From Trichosphaerium sp. ATCC 40318 (Eukaryota; Discosea; Flabellinia; Trichosidae), in contig JALMLS010000232.1 of the NCBI GenBank assembly GCA_038496445.1, forward strand, positions 124,001 to 188,000: a DNA stretch of 64,000 nucleotides. The letters run 5' to 3'. The notes beneath the pieces were generated by a model. It worked only from the letters and a program-made list of their open reading frames with translations, was not told the DNA's origin and searched no databases. The position numbers and the translations under genes are program-made. Positions 46,327 through 57,707 of this stretch are shown here, one piece after another. The number at the start of each line of letters is the position of its first letter. Position 1 is the stretch's first letter.

Positions 46327-49311
46327 ATGACGTCCGAGCTTGCGGCTATGAACACCTCTCCCAGTTCTTTTGAAGCCACGGTATGCTTTTGCCGCGATTG
46401 GCATGTTGTCTCACACTCTCCGCGTAGGATGATACGATTTTAACGATACCACCAGTTCCCAACGCAAACCAGTCTTTGACAAACCAAAAAACCCCTCCAA
46501 AGATTGCGACGCAGAAACTGGTGGAGCTGACGCCTCAAGGTACACATTCTTTTTTCCGCCTTTCAGTGGTGTCTTACACGCCTTTCAAAACGTTGTTCCC
46601 AGTCCTCTTTTCTGTTCTCTTTTTTAGTAAAATCTGTTTCCATAATTCCCAAAATCCTCAACTCACGCGCGCAACAAAGCATATTTGCCGCCAAAGGCTA
46701 TTCAAAACAGAAATAAGTCAAATAGAACAGACAATAAGAAAAAAATTTCCGACGGTGACGCAATGGACGTTGACTCGTCTGCAACGTCCCAAACGCCAAT
46801 AAAAGGTGCGTTTCCGTCTTTTTTTGTTCTTACAGAGAATAGTTTCAAATTCCCTTTTTATTTTTTTTTTGGTTTATAAAAGCCTTTCTACTTACCTCCG
46901 CTCAGAAGAAACTCCCCACATTGATGCAATGGTAACTGATGCAACAGAACTTAACGGTGGCGCTGAAGATGGTACAGTTGAAGATCAGCTTGTTGATATA
47001 ATGGGAGATGATAAGTCTGGTTAGTTTTTTTTTTTTAAAGGAGGAAGTTGTTGTTTTTTTTTATCTTGTTAACATGATGTACTCAAAGCAGTTGAAGTAA
47101 AACAAGAGTCAGTTAATATAGATGAGTTGAAACAAAGGCGAGATGCGCTATTAGCACGCAAACAATCAATTTTACGTGAAGTATGCTTTCTGGAACTTTA
47201 TTTATTTTGTAAATATTTATGTACGATTAGTTGGCTGATTCTGAAGCGATTGAACTAAGTCACAAACGAAAAAGAGGTAGACCAAGAAAGTTGCATGGCG
47301 ATGATTCTGTAAGTTGTTTACAGTGTTTCTTTCAATGTACCTTGCTTATGGTATTTGTGTAGCCTGTTACAGATCTATCAGTGTCTCCGCCCAGCTATAA
47401 ACGGCGAAAACGTGGGCGACCAAAGAAAGGTGACCCGTATGATTCTGGTGCGTGTTTCTTTATTTTTTTTTTTTGAAACAAAAATGGTTCGCATGTGTTT
47501 TGTTTCTAAATTATTTCAAGGGTACTATCAAGACACCTTGATCGGTGACAGTGCAGATTCGTCCTCAGGTAAGCCGAGTACGCCATATCATTTATGTCCA
47601 TACGTCCTTCCTATCTCGGTATCTTTATTATCCATTCTTATTATTTGTAACCCCACCCTATTCTCTAACCTATCAAAGTTTTTTTATTTCATTTTTTTTC
47701 TACAAAGTACCACTCACTTAGCTTATCTCTCAATACGCTTCTTCAAAAAAAAAAAAACGAAGACTCTCCAAAAATTGTTGTTACAACATCTTTTTGTTGT
47801 TTTTGTTTTAACAACTTTTTTTGGGCTTTTTTTTTTGGAGTTGTGTTGTTGGTTATTTGGATAGTTGGTGGTAGTTAAGAAAAATGATATAAAAACTATA
47901 TAAAGAATACCCTAAAACCTGGAAGCTAAATTGTTTTGCTAATACACGACAAATATAGGGAAACGCCCTAGATGTACATGGTCTTTGGAAGAGAGCAAAT
48001 TTTTACTTTCCTTGTTCGAGAGGGGCATGACGGATCCACATGAGGTAATTTTAACTTTATATAATTTCCTCCCTATCATATGCTGTCTTATGTGATATTT
48101 TTCCTTCTTACTCAGGATGAAAGTATACTAATGTGTACTTATTTTAGTTGTTTGAAGAATTCCAAAAATTATCACAGAATTCTAAAACATTTGAACACGT
48201 CAAGAACAAGAAATGTAATTTATTTGCAAAAGCATCACAAAGAAGGGTATCAGTCATAGAAGTATTGAGGGAAGATATCAAGAAGCTAGGTACGTTTAAT
48301 AAGTCATTTGACTTGAAGTTTGCAAAGATCTTTTGGCGCTTATTTGCTCAGAAAAGCTTGTTTTTTTTGTTTTTTTTTTGTTTTCTCTTTGTTTTTTTTT
48401 TTGCTTTTCTTATAAGTTTGTTTTGCGCCTACTCTACTTTATTCCTTCTTTGCAATCTTCCACGGTACTTTATATCAGTGGAGGGTCTTTACGGCTTTTA
48501 GTTAACGTGGCTATTGAGCCTGCGGTAACGCCTACAGGCCCTCCGCCCCTCAAGAGACGTGGGCCAGGTAGAGTAAATTTCCGAGTATCCTTAACCTTTG
48601 TAGGGAGACCGAGGAGACGATCTGGCACTGGTGAAAATGGAGGAGGTGATTATAGCCCACCTGCCTTTGCTCCACCTACTGATGACGAGTATATAGTAGC
48701 TACAGCTGATAATAAGAAATCCAAAAGAAACGTAACTAATGTAACCCAACACTTTTTTTTTCAGAATTATCTTTTTCGTTTTCTTTCTTGGTATTAATCC
48801 GTCTTCATTAGATATATCGTAAACGATATTATGATGGTGATGTTGATGGCGCAATAGAAGAGGCGATGCAGGAGATACGAGCCGTTATTACAGATAAATT
48901 CCATGAGATACACCAAGTACGGCTTTGATTAGCAAAAAATTTGTTGCAACTGAGATAAAAAAAAACCAAACACACCTAATGTCTTGTGTGATAGATTATG
49001 GTTCAACAAAAAACTATTATGAGCATGATGGTTCATGAACTTAGAGATATTAACAAACGCATGCATCCACGACGAGGGGTATGTTGGTCCACAAACCTTT
49101 TCTTCTTGTTTTTTTTTATAATTTCTAAATTCGAGTTTTTTTGTAGGACGCTTCTCTTTCTAATGTTCCTGTGACTCAGGCTCAAGAGGTTGTTGCTGTT
49201 GGATCAGAAAATGGAAAAACTTCAGAGGTAACTAAAGATACACCTGTTACATCTGGAGCACCATTGGCCGAAGCACAGCCTAAAGAAGATGTTACGAGTG
49301 TGAAGGAATGA
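46327..49311 (+). CDS. AT-hook and Myb-like nuclear protein
   Basis: Start MTSELAAMNTSPSSFEAT, intron 46381-46428 or close by, then DDTILTIPPVPNANQSLTNQ. AT-hook-like cores follow: KRKRGRPRKLHGDDS, YKRRKRGRPKKGDP and KRRGPGRPRRRSG. Between the second and third lies CTWSLEESKFLLSLFERGM, DPHELFEEFQKLSQ and a basic KNKKCNLFAKASQRR, resembling a Myb/SANT or trihelix fold. The end is helical (IEEAMQEIRAVITDKFHEIH, then QQKTIMSMMVHELRDIN) and acidic Ser/Thr rich. Reads as a DNA-binding chromatin or transcription factor. Introns are T-rich. No orthologue recognised. Confidence 0.65.
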
Positions 49312-49632
49312 AGATGATGTAAATTTTATGATTTTTGGCGTGATTTTCAAACAAACAAAAAACAAAACTTTAAAAAAAACGCCTGTAACGAGCGCCAAAG
49401 AGCGTCCGTATGTACTTGTAATCAATCAAGGAATCGAGATATATACGCTAATTGTAACTTAAAGAGTGTAGATTCAGTGTACAGAATAGAACATTTGACT
49501 GAGATGCATCTGTATTTTTTTTTGTATGCTTTTTTGGCTTCTTGTTATTTTCTGCTTTAGAAGCGCCTGGCGTTTTCATTGAAAAATTGTAGATGATTAT
49601 CTACGTGTAGTTGGAACGTTGTTTATGACACT
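49312..49632. other. intergenic, no gene seen
   Basis: About 320 AT-rich bases between the AT-hook gene and the coiled-coil gene. Nothing recognisable. Confidence 0.4.
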
Positions 49633-51813
49633 ATGGCTTCTCTTCTGTTTGCTAAAATACGGAATTCAGTGCAAAGCAACTACAAAGAGCTGCGTGAAGC
49701 CAAGGTTGGATGTTCATTTACTTTTTGTTAAACTGGTTTTGTAGACTCAATGCACAACCGCTCATACGCGTATAAAGCACTTGGAGAAGCAGTCAATAGA
49801 GCTTGAAGCTTCTTCTAAAACAAATAGCGAAAAAACGGTACAAAAAGACGTTACAGTCATAAAACTCATCTAGCGTAGCTAAACACCAACGACAGTGTAA
49901 TACAATGGAAGCGAGAATGTGACATTTTACGTGAGAAGATTTCAACTCTAAAGGACGCACTCAACGAAACAGAGCAAATATCATACAGCAAGTCTGATTT
50001 GATTAAATCTCTGAAATTCGCCGAGTACGAATTCGAGAGCAAACTCGAAACTAAGGATAAAGAGATAAGAGAGCTGCGAGAACGTTATAACGTAACACTA
50101 CTAATTTTTTATGGCTCTGACACCTTCGTAAGCGTCAAGCAGAATTGATACACGCTTTTGAAGAAAAGTACTCTGTATTGCAGAACGAAGTGAATGCATG
50201 CACGGCTGAGTGCGAGAGAAATGTGTCTTTGAGTAAGTTGGTTTGTTTGATAGTTTTTAACTTCTTCGCAGCTAGTGACCTACAAGCTAAGTATTGTTCC
50301 TTGAAATCATCGCATGATAACCTAAGTGGTAATGATATTGCTCTAACCACTTGTTGTAACTATTTGTAGACCAGCTTTCTTCGGCAGAGGATGGGAACGC
50401 AAGGAAAGAAAAACAAATCTCAACTCTTCAGCTTGAGATTGCAGCTATTACAGACGACCGTTTACGAGAGCAACAACATTCCCTTGATATAAAATCATCA
50501 CTGGAGGAGGTTTGCACAAAGAAACACTATTTCTTGATTAAAACTTGCTGTCATAGGCTACAAAAACCATTGAAGAGTCTCAACAGGCGTTAGATTCAGT
50601 ATCAAATCAAAAAGAAGTACGAAGTAATCTCAATACAATCTGACTCACAACAAGTGTAGTGTCTGTTTGACGATTTGAAAAACGCAGAAGAATTACGTGC
50701 TACTGCACTAAATTTCCTTGAAGAAAAGCAAGCAAAAATTGAGAAACTTCACAAAGAGCTATCCGTTGAAAAATTAAACAAACACGAAGCTGACAAGGTA
50801 TAGCAAACCAGAAATATGTTGTACTAACAAATTACTCAAGGCTGCCATGGAAAGACAACTAGGTCTCTTGAACGAAGCTAAGCTTGAGTTCCATACAGCA
50901 CACCAAGAAGAGGTATCAAAGCTGAAGGGTGAGATACAAAAGCTCAAAGAATCTATTCCTGCGTTTGAAGCAAAGTAAGTCATGAGACTTCTCAGAATGT
51001 ATTCTTTGCTCAACTCTGTGTTTGTAGAGCTCATGTTGCCACCAAGCATAGTGAGCAGTGGGAGGTTAGATGTGAAAAAATGCGTTTAAACACTGAAGCA
51101 GTATTGAATACTTCTAATGCATACAAGAATAAGATGCATAAGTTAGAAAAGAAGTGTAGAGCGCTTGAGATAGAAGCAGTCAAATTTAGAAGCAGTACAC
51201 TGTTTGAATTGTTGTTAGCACCTAAGTGGTTTACACAGGCAAGCAAGCAGCTCAAAAACCTACAAAGGAGTCTTGGCGAAGCATAAGTAACTTCCGTGAC
51301 AATGAGCACCACCAGTCCTTGTCTAGTGAAACGAATACTGGAACACTACTCTCAATCGATGATGACGCTGACCGAATTCTAACTCAAGTACGTACTGCTA
51401 GAAAAGAATGACAAACCAACTTTCTCTAAGAATGACAATCACCATACTAATATTCGTGCTACATTGGATTTTGATGAAAGCGTCTGGTGTGACAATGCAT
51501 TTAATGGTGGTTTTGCTGTTACGACGAAAGCAAAGCATGCCGATACTCGCACGCAAGCTGTTGCAACAAAAAAGTACGCTGAACGTCCACCACTACTAAC
51601 TGAGACATTTAAAGAACTCCACATGGGAATAGTAGTAAACAAAACAGGGGGTTGCGCCTAAACCTAACTACTACGCCTGTGAGGAAAGTTGTCCGTCCAC
51701 GCAATAAATCTGTTGCTTCTACCCGAAGAGGTAAGCGTAAATTATCCATTACGAAGGGTATTGCGTGTTGTGAAAAGCCGGAATTTGGATTGATGGTACA
51801 ACACAACTTGTAA
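49633..51813 (+). CDS. coiled-coil protein of unknown function
   Basis: Start MASLLFAKIRNSVQSNYKEL. Exons give near-continuous heptads rich in Glu, Lys, Leu and Ala: HTRIKHLEKQSIELEAS, LREKISTLKDALNETEQ, FAEYEFESKLETKDKEIREL, LQLEIAAITDDRLREQQ, KLHKELSVEKLNKHEADK and KMHKLEKKCRALEIEAVKF. After a Ser-rich linker comes NIRATLDFDESVWCDNAFNG, then an intron to a basic tail VRPRNKSVASTRRGKRKLS, ending GLMVQHNL. The layout (long coiled coil, basic tail) fits a cytoskeletal, centrosomal or transport tether. No family recognised. Confidence 0.6.
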
Positions 51814-51868
51814 TAATAAGACTAATCTAATACCCTTAGATTGATTGTTCTGTGTGTAAAAAACGATT

Positions 51869-52142
51869 TCATGCTACTTGTTTACCTGGCGTAGTACCAC
51901 TTGGTACGTAAACAAGTTTTGGTTGTTCGATTGCTACAACTTTTTCAAATCGTACAAGTTCAATGAAATTGTAGTTTGGAATTGTAATTTTAGTATTAGG
52001 GCCTTTTACGTGTAATAGTTGTGCGTCAAAACCTCCAAAAAAGAGCCGACGTACTAGAGCGAGAAATAGCGTGAAGAAAAACTGAAATGAAAAGATATTA
52101 GTTTTGTGCGCTTTAAATAATCTTTTACGCTTCTTTACGCAT
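51869..52142 (-). CDS. possible 55-residue protein with tiny first exon
   Basis: ATG at 52142 plus one base, a 57-nt GT-AG intron, LFLHAISRSS, a 52-nt intron, then PNTKITIPNYNFIELVRFEK and VVAIEQPKLVYVPSGTTPGK, ending QVA. The last exon has even coding composition; the four-base first exon is a guess forced by phase. No family recognised. Confidence 0.35.
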
Positions 52143-52813
52143 ATTAATGGCGTAAAATAGTATTATTAAAGGCGAGTAGACGAATTCTTATTTCAAACTA
52201 CATTCTTCCTTACTTCTCCACTTTCTTTCAAATATTTTTTCCCTTTAGAAGCTGTTTCAAGGTGACATATCACCATACGTTGTTGTTCTTTTGTTCTTCC
52301 CACAATTTATTTTATCAAAAACGCAAAAAACAAATTTGTTTTACAGCTTATTTCTTGGCTCACTTTCGTAGCGTAATACTCCTTCACGAGTTTACAACAC
52401 GTTCCTTTTTTTGATGCATAAGTCTTGTCATGAACTTCTATGATTATGACCTGCAGAGAGCAACGCGCAAGTCGTTCTCTGTATAGCTGATCCGCCCATT
52501 TTTTCAAAAAAAAAAAAAGAAATACGACAGAAAGCACCCAAAAAATCCTTCACGCAAGCTTGAACTGCTCGCACGTGTTCTTATAAGTATCTGTGAGGAT
52601 TCTTCAGTGTTTTCTACGCGTTTTGAGAGCATGTACATCTTCATAGTAAACGAAAGCCGCTTTCAAGAAAAAACACTCGCAAAAACGGAGTATGTCACTT
52701 AAAAATACAATTGTGAAAGTGTACAATGAGATGGCAAACACATACAAATTACTATTAACATCACGCACTATGCTGTTTACACGGTTCTTTTTTAACCTTA
52801 AGAGTACATTTGT
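52143..52813. other. intergenic, no gene seen
   Basis: About 670 bases. Short open frames on both strands are low-complexity or broken; none splices convincingly to a neighbour. Confidence 0.4.
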
Positions 52814-54185
52814 TTAACAACAACAATACCCACCAGCGAACTTGTCTGTTTTCTCGCGTACAACGGCAAGTGAGATTGCTATTGCAGCGAAAACGACTAT
52901 AGCCACGACAAATACAATTGGCTGCCATATAGGAGGTACTAGAGCGATTATTAATATCGGATCTAGTATGAAAGAACGCCAAACGTCATTGGCTAAAGAG
53001 TTGATTATAATTATTGTTCGTACTTGTTTCAATGTGGAATTTAGAACCGTCATGTACAAATGTGACATTTTCAGAAACATAACGTGGAATTCTGACCCAT
53101 ATCTCCTTGTTCTTCTTATTCTCATCATCAGAAAGACCTTCAAAATCTTCTTTTGAGGCTTCAACTTTGAGCTTTTACAAATAAATTAGCAAGAAAGTAA
53201 TAAATCAACACTCATTTTACCTCTACAGAAGTTTCTCCATCTGGTGTAACAGTAGCTGCAGTTGCAGATACTTCTAGGCCAAACCTATTAAAACTCTATT
53301 AGCTAACGCAAACAACAGGAAAATCCTATTCAATGATAGCTAGGAAAAACGTCTTGGAAGACATTGTTGCTTAACGAGATATCTTAAAAACTTGATTCTT
53401 TTTTAGTTTAGTGTATGTACCTAGCTTTTGTAAATGTATCCCCTGAAGCTTTCGTTTCAGCTTTACTGGTAGTGTTCAAGTGGTACAGCATGACCTTTAA
53501 AAACATCATTTTAAAAAAATGTCCAGTCAAGTTTTTTTGGCGTAGAGACTTACCAAATTACTTGTTTGCTCAGCTGTAGCTTGCCACGTATAACCATCTA
53601 TCATTACACCAAAATTCGCTGCGCATAATTCTGGTGATGGACTAGAAACGTTATTAGACGACATGGAATTTTTTTTCAAAATTACAAAAAAAATGTTTGT
53701 TGTGTTTCTCCATTTTAACGTACTCAGATAACGCTGTAAGTGTAAAAGATATTTCTGATACGCGTGATTCACCCCATAGACCGGTTATTTCAAAGAGTAT
53801 ATTTTCAGTGTTATCTATCGTTATTTTTGATTAGAATCGTTTAGGAGGTATTATTTACGAGCGTACTGGGTGTTGAATGCTGTATTGTCCATGTTGCGTT
53901 TGATTGTAAAAAATCAATGACATCTGGCGCTGTTGTCGTGCCTGTTTCAGTATCAATGCGCTCAAATAGCTTGTTAGGCGAGTAAATAAAGCTTTCCGAC
54001 TCTTTCTCTGGTAACGAAATGCGCCACTGAAGAAAATTTGTAACGTTCATCACATCTAAATTACAAGCCTCTCCATAGGATTCTTTCGAATAAACAACGC
54101 GAAATAAAACATTCTCCTCTGGGTTAGTTTCTACTGTTAAAGCGGATACGAGCGCCACTAGAGCAAGTAAAATCAGTGCTCGCAT
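52814..54185 (-). CDS. type I membrane glycoprotein, unknown
   Basis: Signal peptide MRALILLALVALVSALTVET, then a luminal region with several Asn-X-Ser/Thr sites (NVTNFLQW, NATWTI, NNVSS) and few Cys. Exons include VSEISFTLTALSEYV, CAANFGVMIDGYTWQATAEQ, MLYHLNTTSKAE, and IWVRIPRYVSENVTFVHDGS. A 60-nt intron leads to the TM helix IVFVVAIVVFAAIAISLAVV, followed by REKTDKFAGGYCCC. The three terminal Cys could be lipidated. Topology is clear; the function is not. Divergent from the RasGEF gene with about 270 bases between starts. Confidence 0.65.
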
Positions 54186-54452
54186 TGCTGTCAGTTACCA
54201 ACGCTAAAAATGTTTTAACAAATAAGTTGAACTTAACTATATTTTGTAGTGCCTAGTTAACCCTGTAAACGAGTTATAAACAGCCGTTGGAACACTTATT
54301 TTAGTAAGTCTAGTTTAGTCATTTTTGCCTCAATATAAGACAACCTCACTCAACGCCATAGCTCCTACTATTAGATACTTGGGCTGTGTTTTACAACGAA
54401 ACTTGTACTGTAAACAACTAAACAAGTAAACTGTACTTTAAACCTGCGCCCT

Positions 54453-57275
54453 ATGAGCTCTAGTGACACATCTGGAGTAACATTGGGTACGTACAGAATT
54501 ACCCTTTATCGTAATTTAAAACACCATATCACGGCACTCTTACACTCTCGTGTGTCGACACAGAGCTCAGTTTTAGCAAAAAAAAAGTTTAACGTTGATT
54601 AGATAACCTTGAAACGTTCCTTGGCCCTGATGAAACTTCACTGGAAGCTCAACCGCCAGGTGACTGCGTTGCTACACCAATAGGAAACAAAACGAACATA
54701 GTTCGGCCTGTTCCGCCTGGTGCACAACTTGACTGTACCAGCACGGCTCAAGGAAGCGACGAGAAGTCGAATACATCACAAAACGTAATTGAAAATACAA
54801 ACGAAACTGGTAGCTCGTCCCCATCACGCACCAGAAAGCGCTCAGTAACAGAAGGTGGAGCGGGTGCTGTTGAACCAACGAATCTACCTAAGAAGTCCAG
54901 AAGCACTCTAACTACCACCAGAAAACGCTCAGTCACTGCAGACGAGGGTTATAAAGGCAGTATAGAGCCCACACTTTCTACTCAACCAGTTATGGTTGAT
55001 ACTGTTGAACCTCATCGTTTTACTTCTCGTGCTAGCAGCAAAGCCAGTAGATTACTACTACCAACCCAGCACTCATCAAGCAGGCTGAGCAGTTCAGTAC
55101 TGAGGACATCCGGTGTTGTGGATGTTGAAAACGGTATAGATTTAAGTTTTTTGCCTGAGCATAGCGTCCACGATGGCGTTGGTGAGTCAAAGAAACAATG
55201 GAAGTACGTGAAGACGTTTTTTTTTTCTGAAATTACACTTGTGCTTATGATTGGTTAGGCTTGAGAATGGTCTTGTTCTAGTGTCTCAGAATTGGCAAAT
55301 AGTAGTTAAAGGTATTGACGCGTAGTCAGTAGTTGTTTTTTTTATAATTGACGTTTTCGTGCTTTAGGTGGTTTGTTGGATTCTCTGATTGAAAGGCTGA
55401 CTTATGAATCACTTGCGGTTGATCCTGATATGAAACTTGTTGATATCTTCTTGAAGACCTACCGCACATTTATTCCGCCTATACAACTAATGACTAAGCT
55501 ATTTGAGCGTTTTAAATCACCAGTGATTCAAGAACAAGCAGAAACAAACATTATGAACGAAGAGACACCTGAAAAGCGAGTAAAGATTATTCGTCTACGT
55601 GTTGGTAATGTAATGAAACAGTGGTTGAAATATCATTTTCCAGACTTTGCAGAGGACACAGACGTTATGGCTTGCTTTGATAATAATATGCATGCGTTAA
55701 GAGATATGGGATTTGGGCAGCTTGCAGATCAATGTACACGCATGAGAGATGACGCTATGACCAAGATGAAGAACGATACTCGACGTAGTCTTGTTTTCTC
55801 TAAAAAAGCCCCACCATCATACGAGCCAAGCACAAACGATTTTTCTGATTTCCACGAGTTGGAGATTGCACGTCAGCTTTGTTTGTTAGAAGAAAAACAT
55901 TACAAAGCAATCAAGCCTAGAGAGTGTCTTAACCAAAATTGGCTTAAACATAAAGAACTCGCTACAAATATTTGTGCGTTTACTCAGCATTTTAATCAAG
56001 TCAGTGGATGGGTAGCAACCACAATGGTTGGTTGTGGAGATGTTAAAGAACGTACCAAACTACTAAGAAAGTTTATCAGAATAGCTGATGTACGTTGTTG
56101 TTTTTTATCAAGCAAACTGCTATTATAGTGTTCCTTCTTCTTACGCTTTATTCCTAGCATTGTAAGGAGCTTAATAACTTTAACGCTACTCAAGAGATAC
56201 TCGCTGGTCTTGCTAATGCATCTGTGCATCGATTGAAGCAGACTTGGGCGGTACGCATCTTGTTTCTTGGTTTCTTTTTTTTTTTGATTGTTTTACTACG
56301 TACTAATCTCTATTGTTTGCAGCGTCTTGATACTAAAACAATGCAAAAATTTGAGGCTTTGCATGCACTTATGACAACAAAGCATTATGAATTATATACG
56401 AAGCATCTTGCTAGTATTAATCCTCCTTGTGTCCCATTCGTTGGTAAGCTTTTTTTTAAATGAAAAAAATACTCAAAAAACTTTATTGGTTTTATTGTGA
56501 CCAAGTTCTCGCTTTTTTTTTCCAATTGATACGCTTGATATCACTTGTATATGGGAGTATGCTTGTATACGTTGTTTAACCCATTTTTGTAGGTATGTGG
56601 CTTACACAATTGACGTTTATTGAAGATGGTAATAAAAATTATTTGGAACTTGTTGAAGGTGGTGTAGAGGGAGTAATCAACTTTGATAAGATGCGTAGCA
56701 TCGCTTCAGTTATTATGAAAATTCAACAGTACCAGCAAGCACCTTATAACTTCGAGAAGGTACAAACATGCCAAGACATTTTTGAATTAAAAAATACTTT
56801 TTATTTTTTTTTCGTTTATCAAATATCTTACTCTTCTGCTTTCAGGTTGATATTATCTATGAGTACTTGATTGATCTCGAACGAATAGAGTCCGAGGATG
56901 CACTTTATAAGCTGTCGTGTATTGTTGAGCCTAAAGTAAGTAAGGATAGTATCAACAGTTCACAAAACGGGTACGAATATTTATTTGTTTTGTTTCGAAA
57001 CAAACTTTTTTTTTAGGCGTAGCAAGCTTCGCTCTTCACTTTCTAAGAGCGCTACTGCTTCTTATAAAAGACTTGGTCTTTTTAGTAGTAGGAAGAAAAA
57101 GAAGGGAGGTACATCACCTAGAGGTGATAAGGTTACGTCACCTAGAAGTTCAAAGAACTTAAAAAGTTCGAAGGGTGATAAAAGTTCAAAAAGTCTTAAA
57201 AATTCTAAGAGTTCTAAAAGTGACAAGAGTGTATTATCACCTGGTCGTAGTGGTGAAAAGAAGTCTAATACTTAG
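54453..57275 (+). CDS. Ras guanine-nucleotide exchange factor
   Basis: Activates Ras-family GTPases. The N-terminal 200 residues are Ser/Thr rich with two repeats of TRKRSVT. After two introns comes the REM/RasGEF-N domain (GGLLDSLIERLTYESLAVDP, VDIFLKTYRTFIPPIQLM), then the CDC25 catalytic domain: HELEIARQLCLLEEKHYKAI, NQNWLKHK, FNQVSGWVATTMV, NFNATQEILAGLANASVHRL, MTTKHYELYTKHL, PPCVPFVGMWLTQLTFIEDG and INFDKMRSIASVIMKIQQYQ. The C-terminal 80 residues are a Lys/Ser tail (SSRKKKKGGTSPRGDK) that could bind acidic membranes. Stop at 57273-57275. Confidence 0.9.
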
Positions 57276-57707
57276 AAAGAAAGAAGAAAAGAAAAAGAAA
57301 AGCCCACCAACGTTGGACTGCCCGACCCCCTTTACCTGTTTTAGTAGATAAAAAATTAAATATCAGCAGAAAAAAAGAAGATTAATTGTCAATAAATCTT
57401 GTTCTGCTCCACATAGTGATGACTTTAATTTGAATCTTGTATGGTAACTTGCCCGTGTATTGATGCCTTGCTAATACTAGTATAAACTCGGTGCAACACT
57501 CAGAACTTGTGCATTCCGTGAATGTTCAGTCACTGTCTGGTGGACTATGTGAACGATCTAGTCAGCTGTGTACTGCCTACGTGGAGCTGACTCTACAAAA
57601 CAATAAGTTTACACTCTACCGCAGGTTTAGACAGGTTGTCGTGTAGTAAATAGTGGTGGAGCACTTAAGTGCAGTTTGAACGGTTTTTTTAAACAAACTG
57701 CTACGCA
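57276..57707. other. intergenic, no gene seen
   Basis: About 430 bases between the RasGEF and STAND genes. No ORF or repeat of note. Confidence 0.4.

Noticed and set aside
52307-52537. 76-codon minus-strand frame starting in a poly-T region
   Set aside because: Driven by homopolymer runs; no family and no splice chain.
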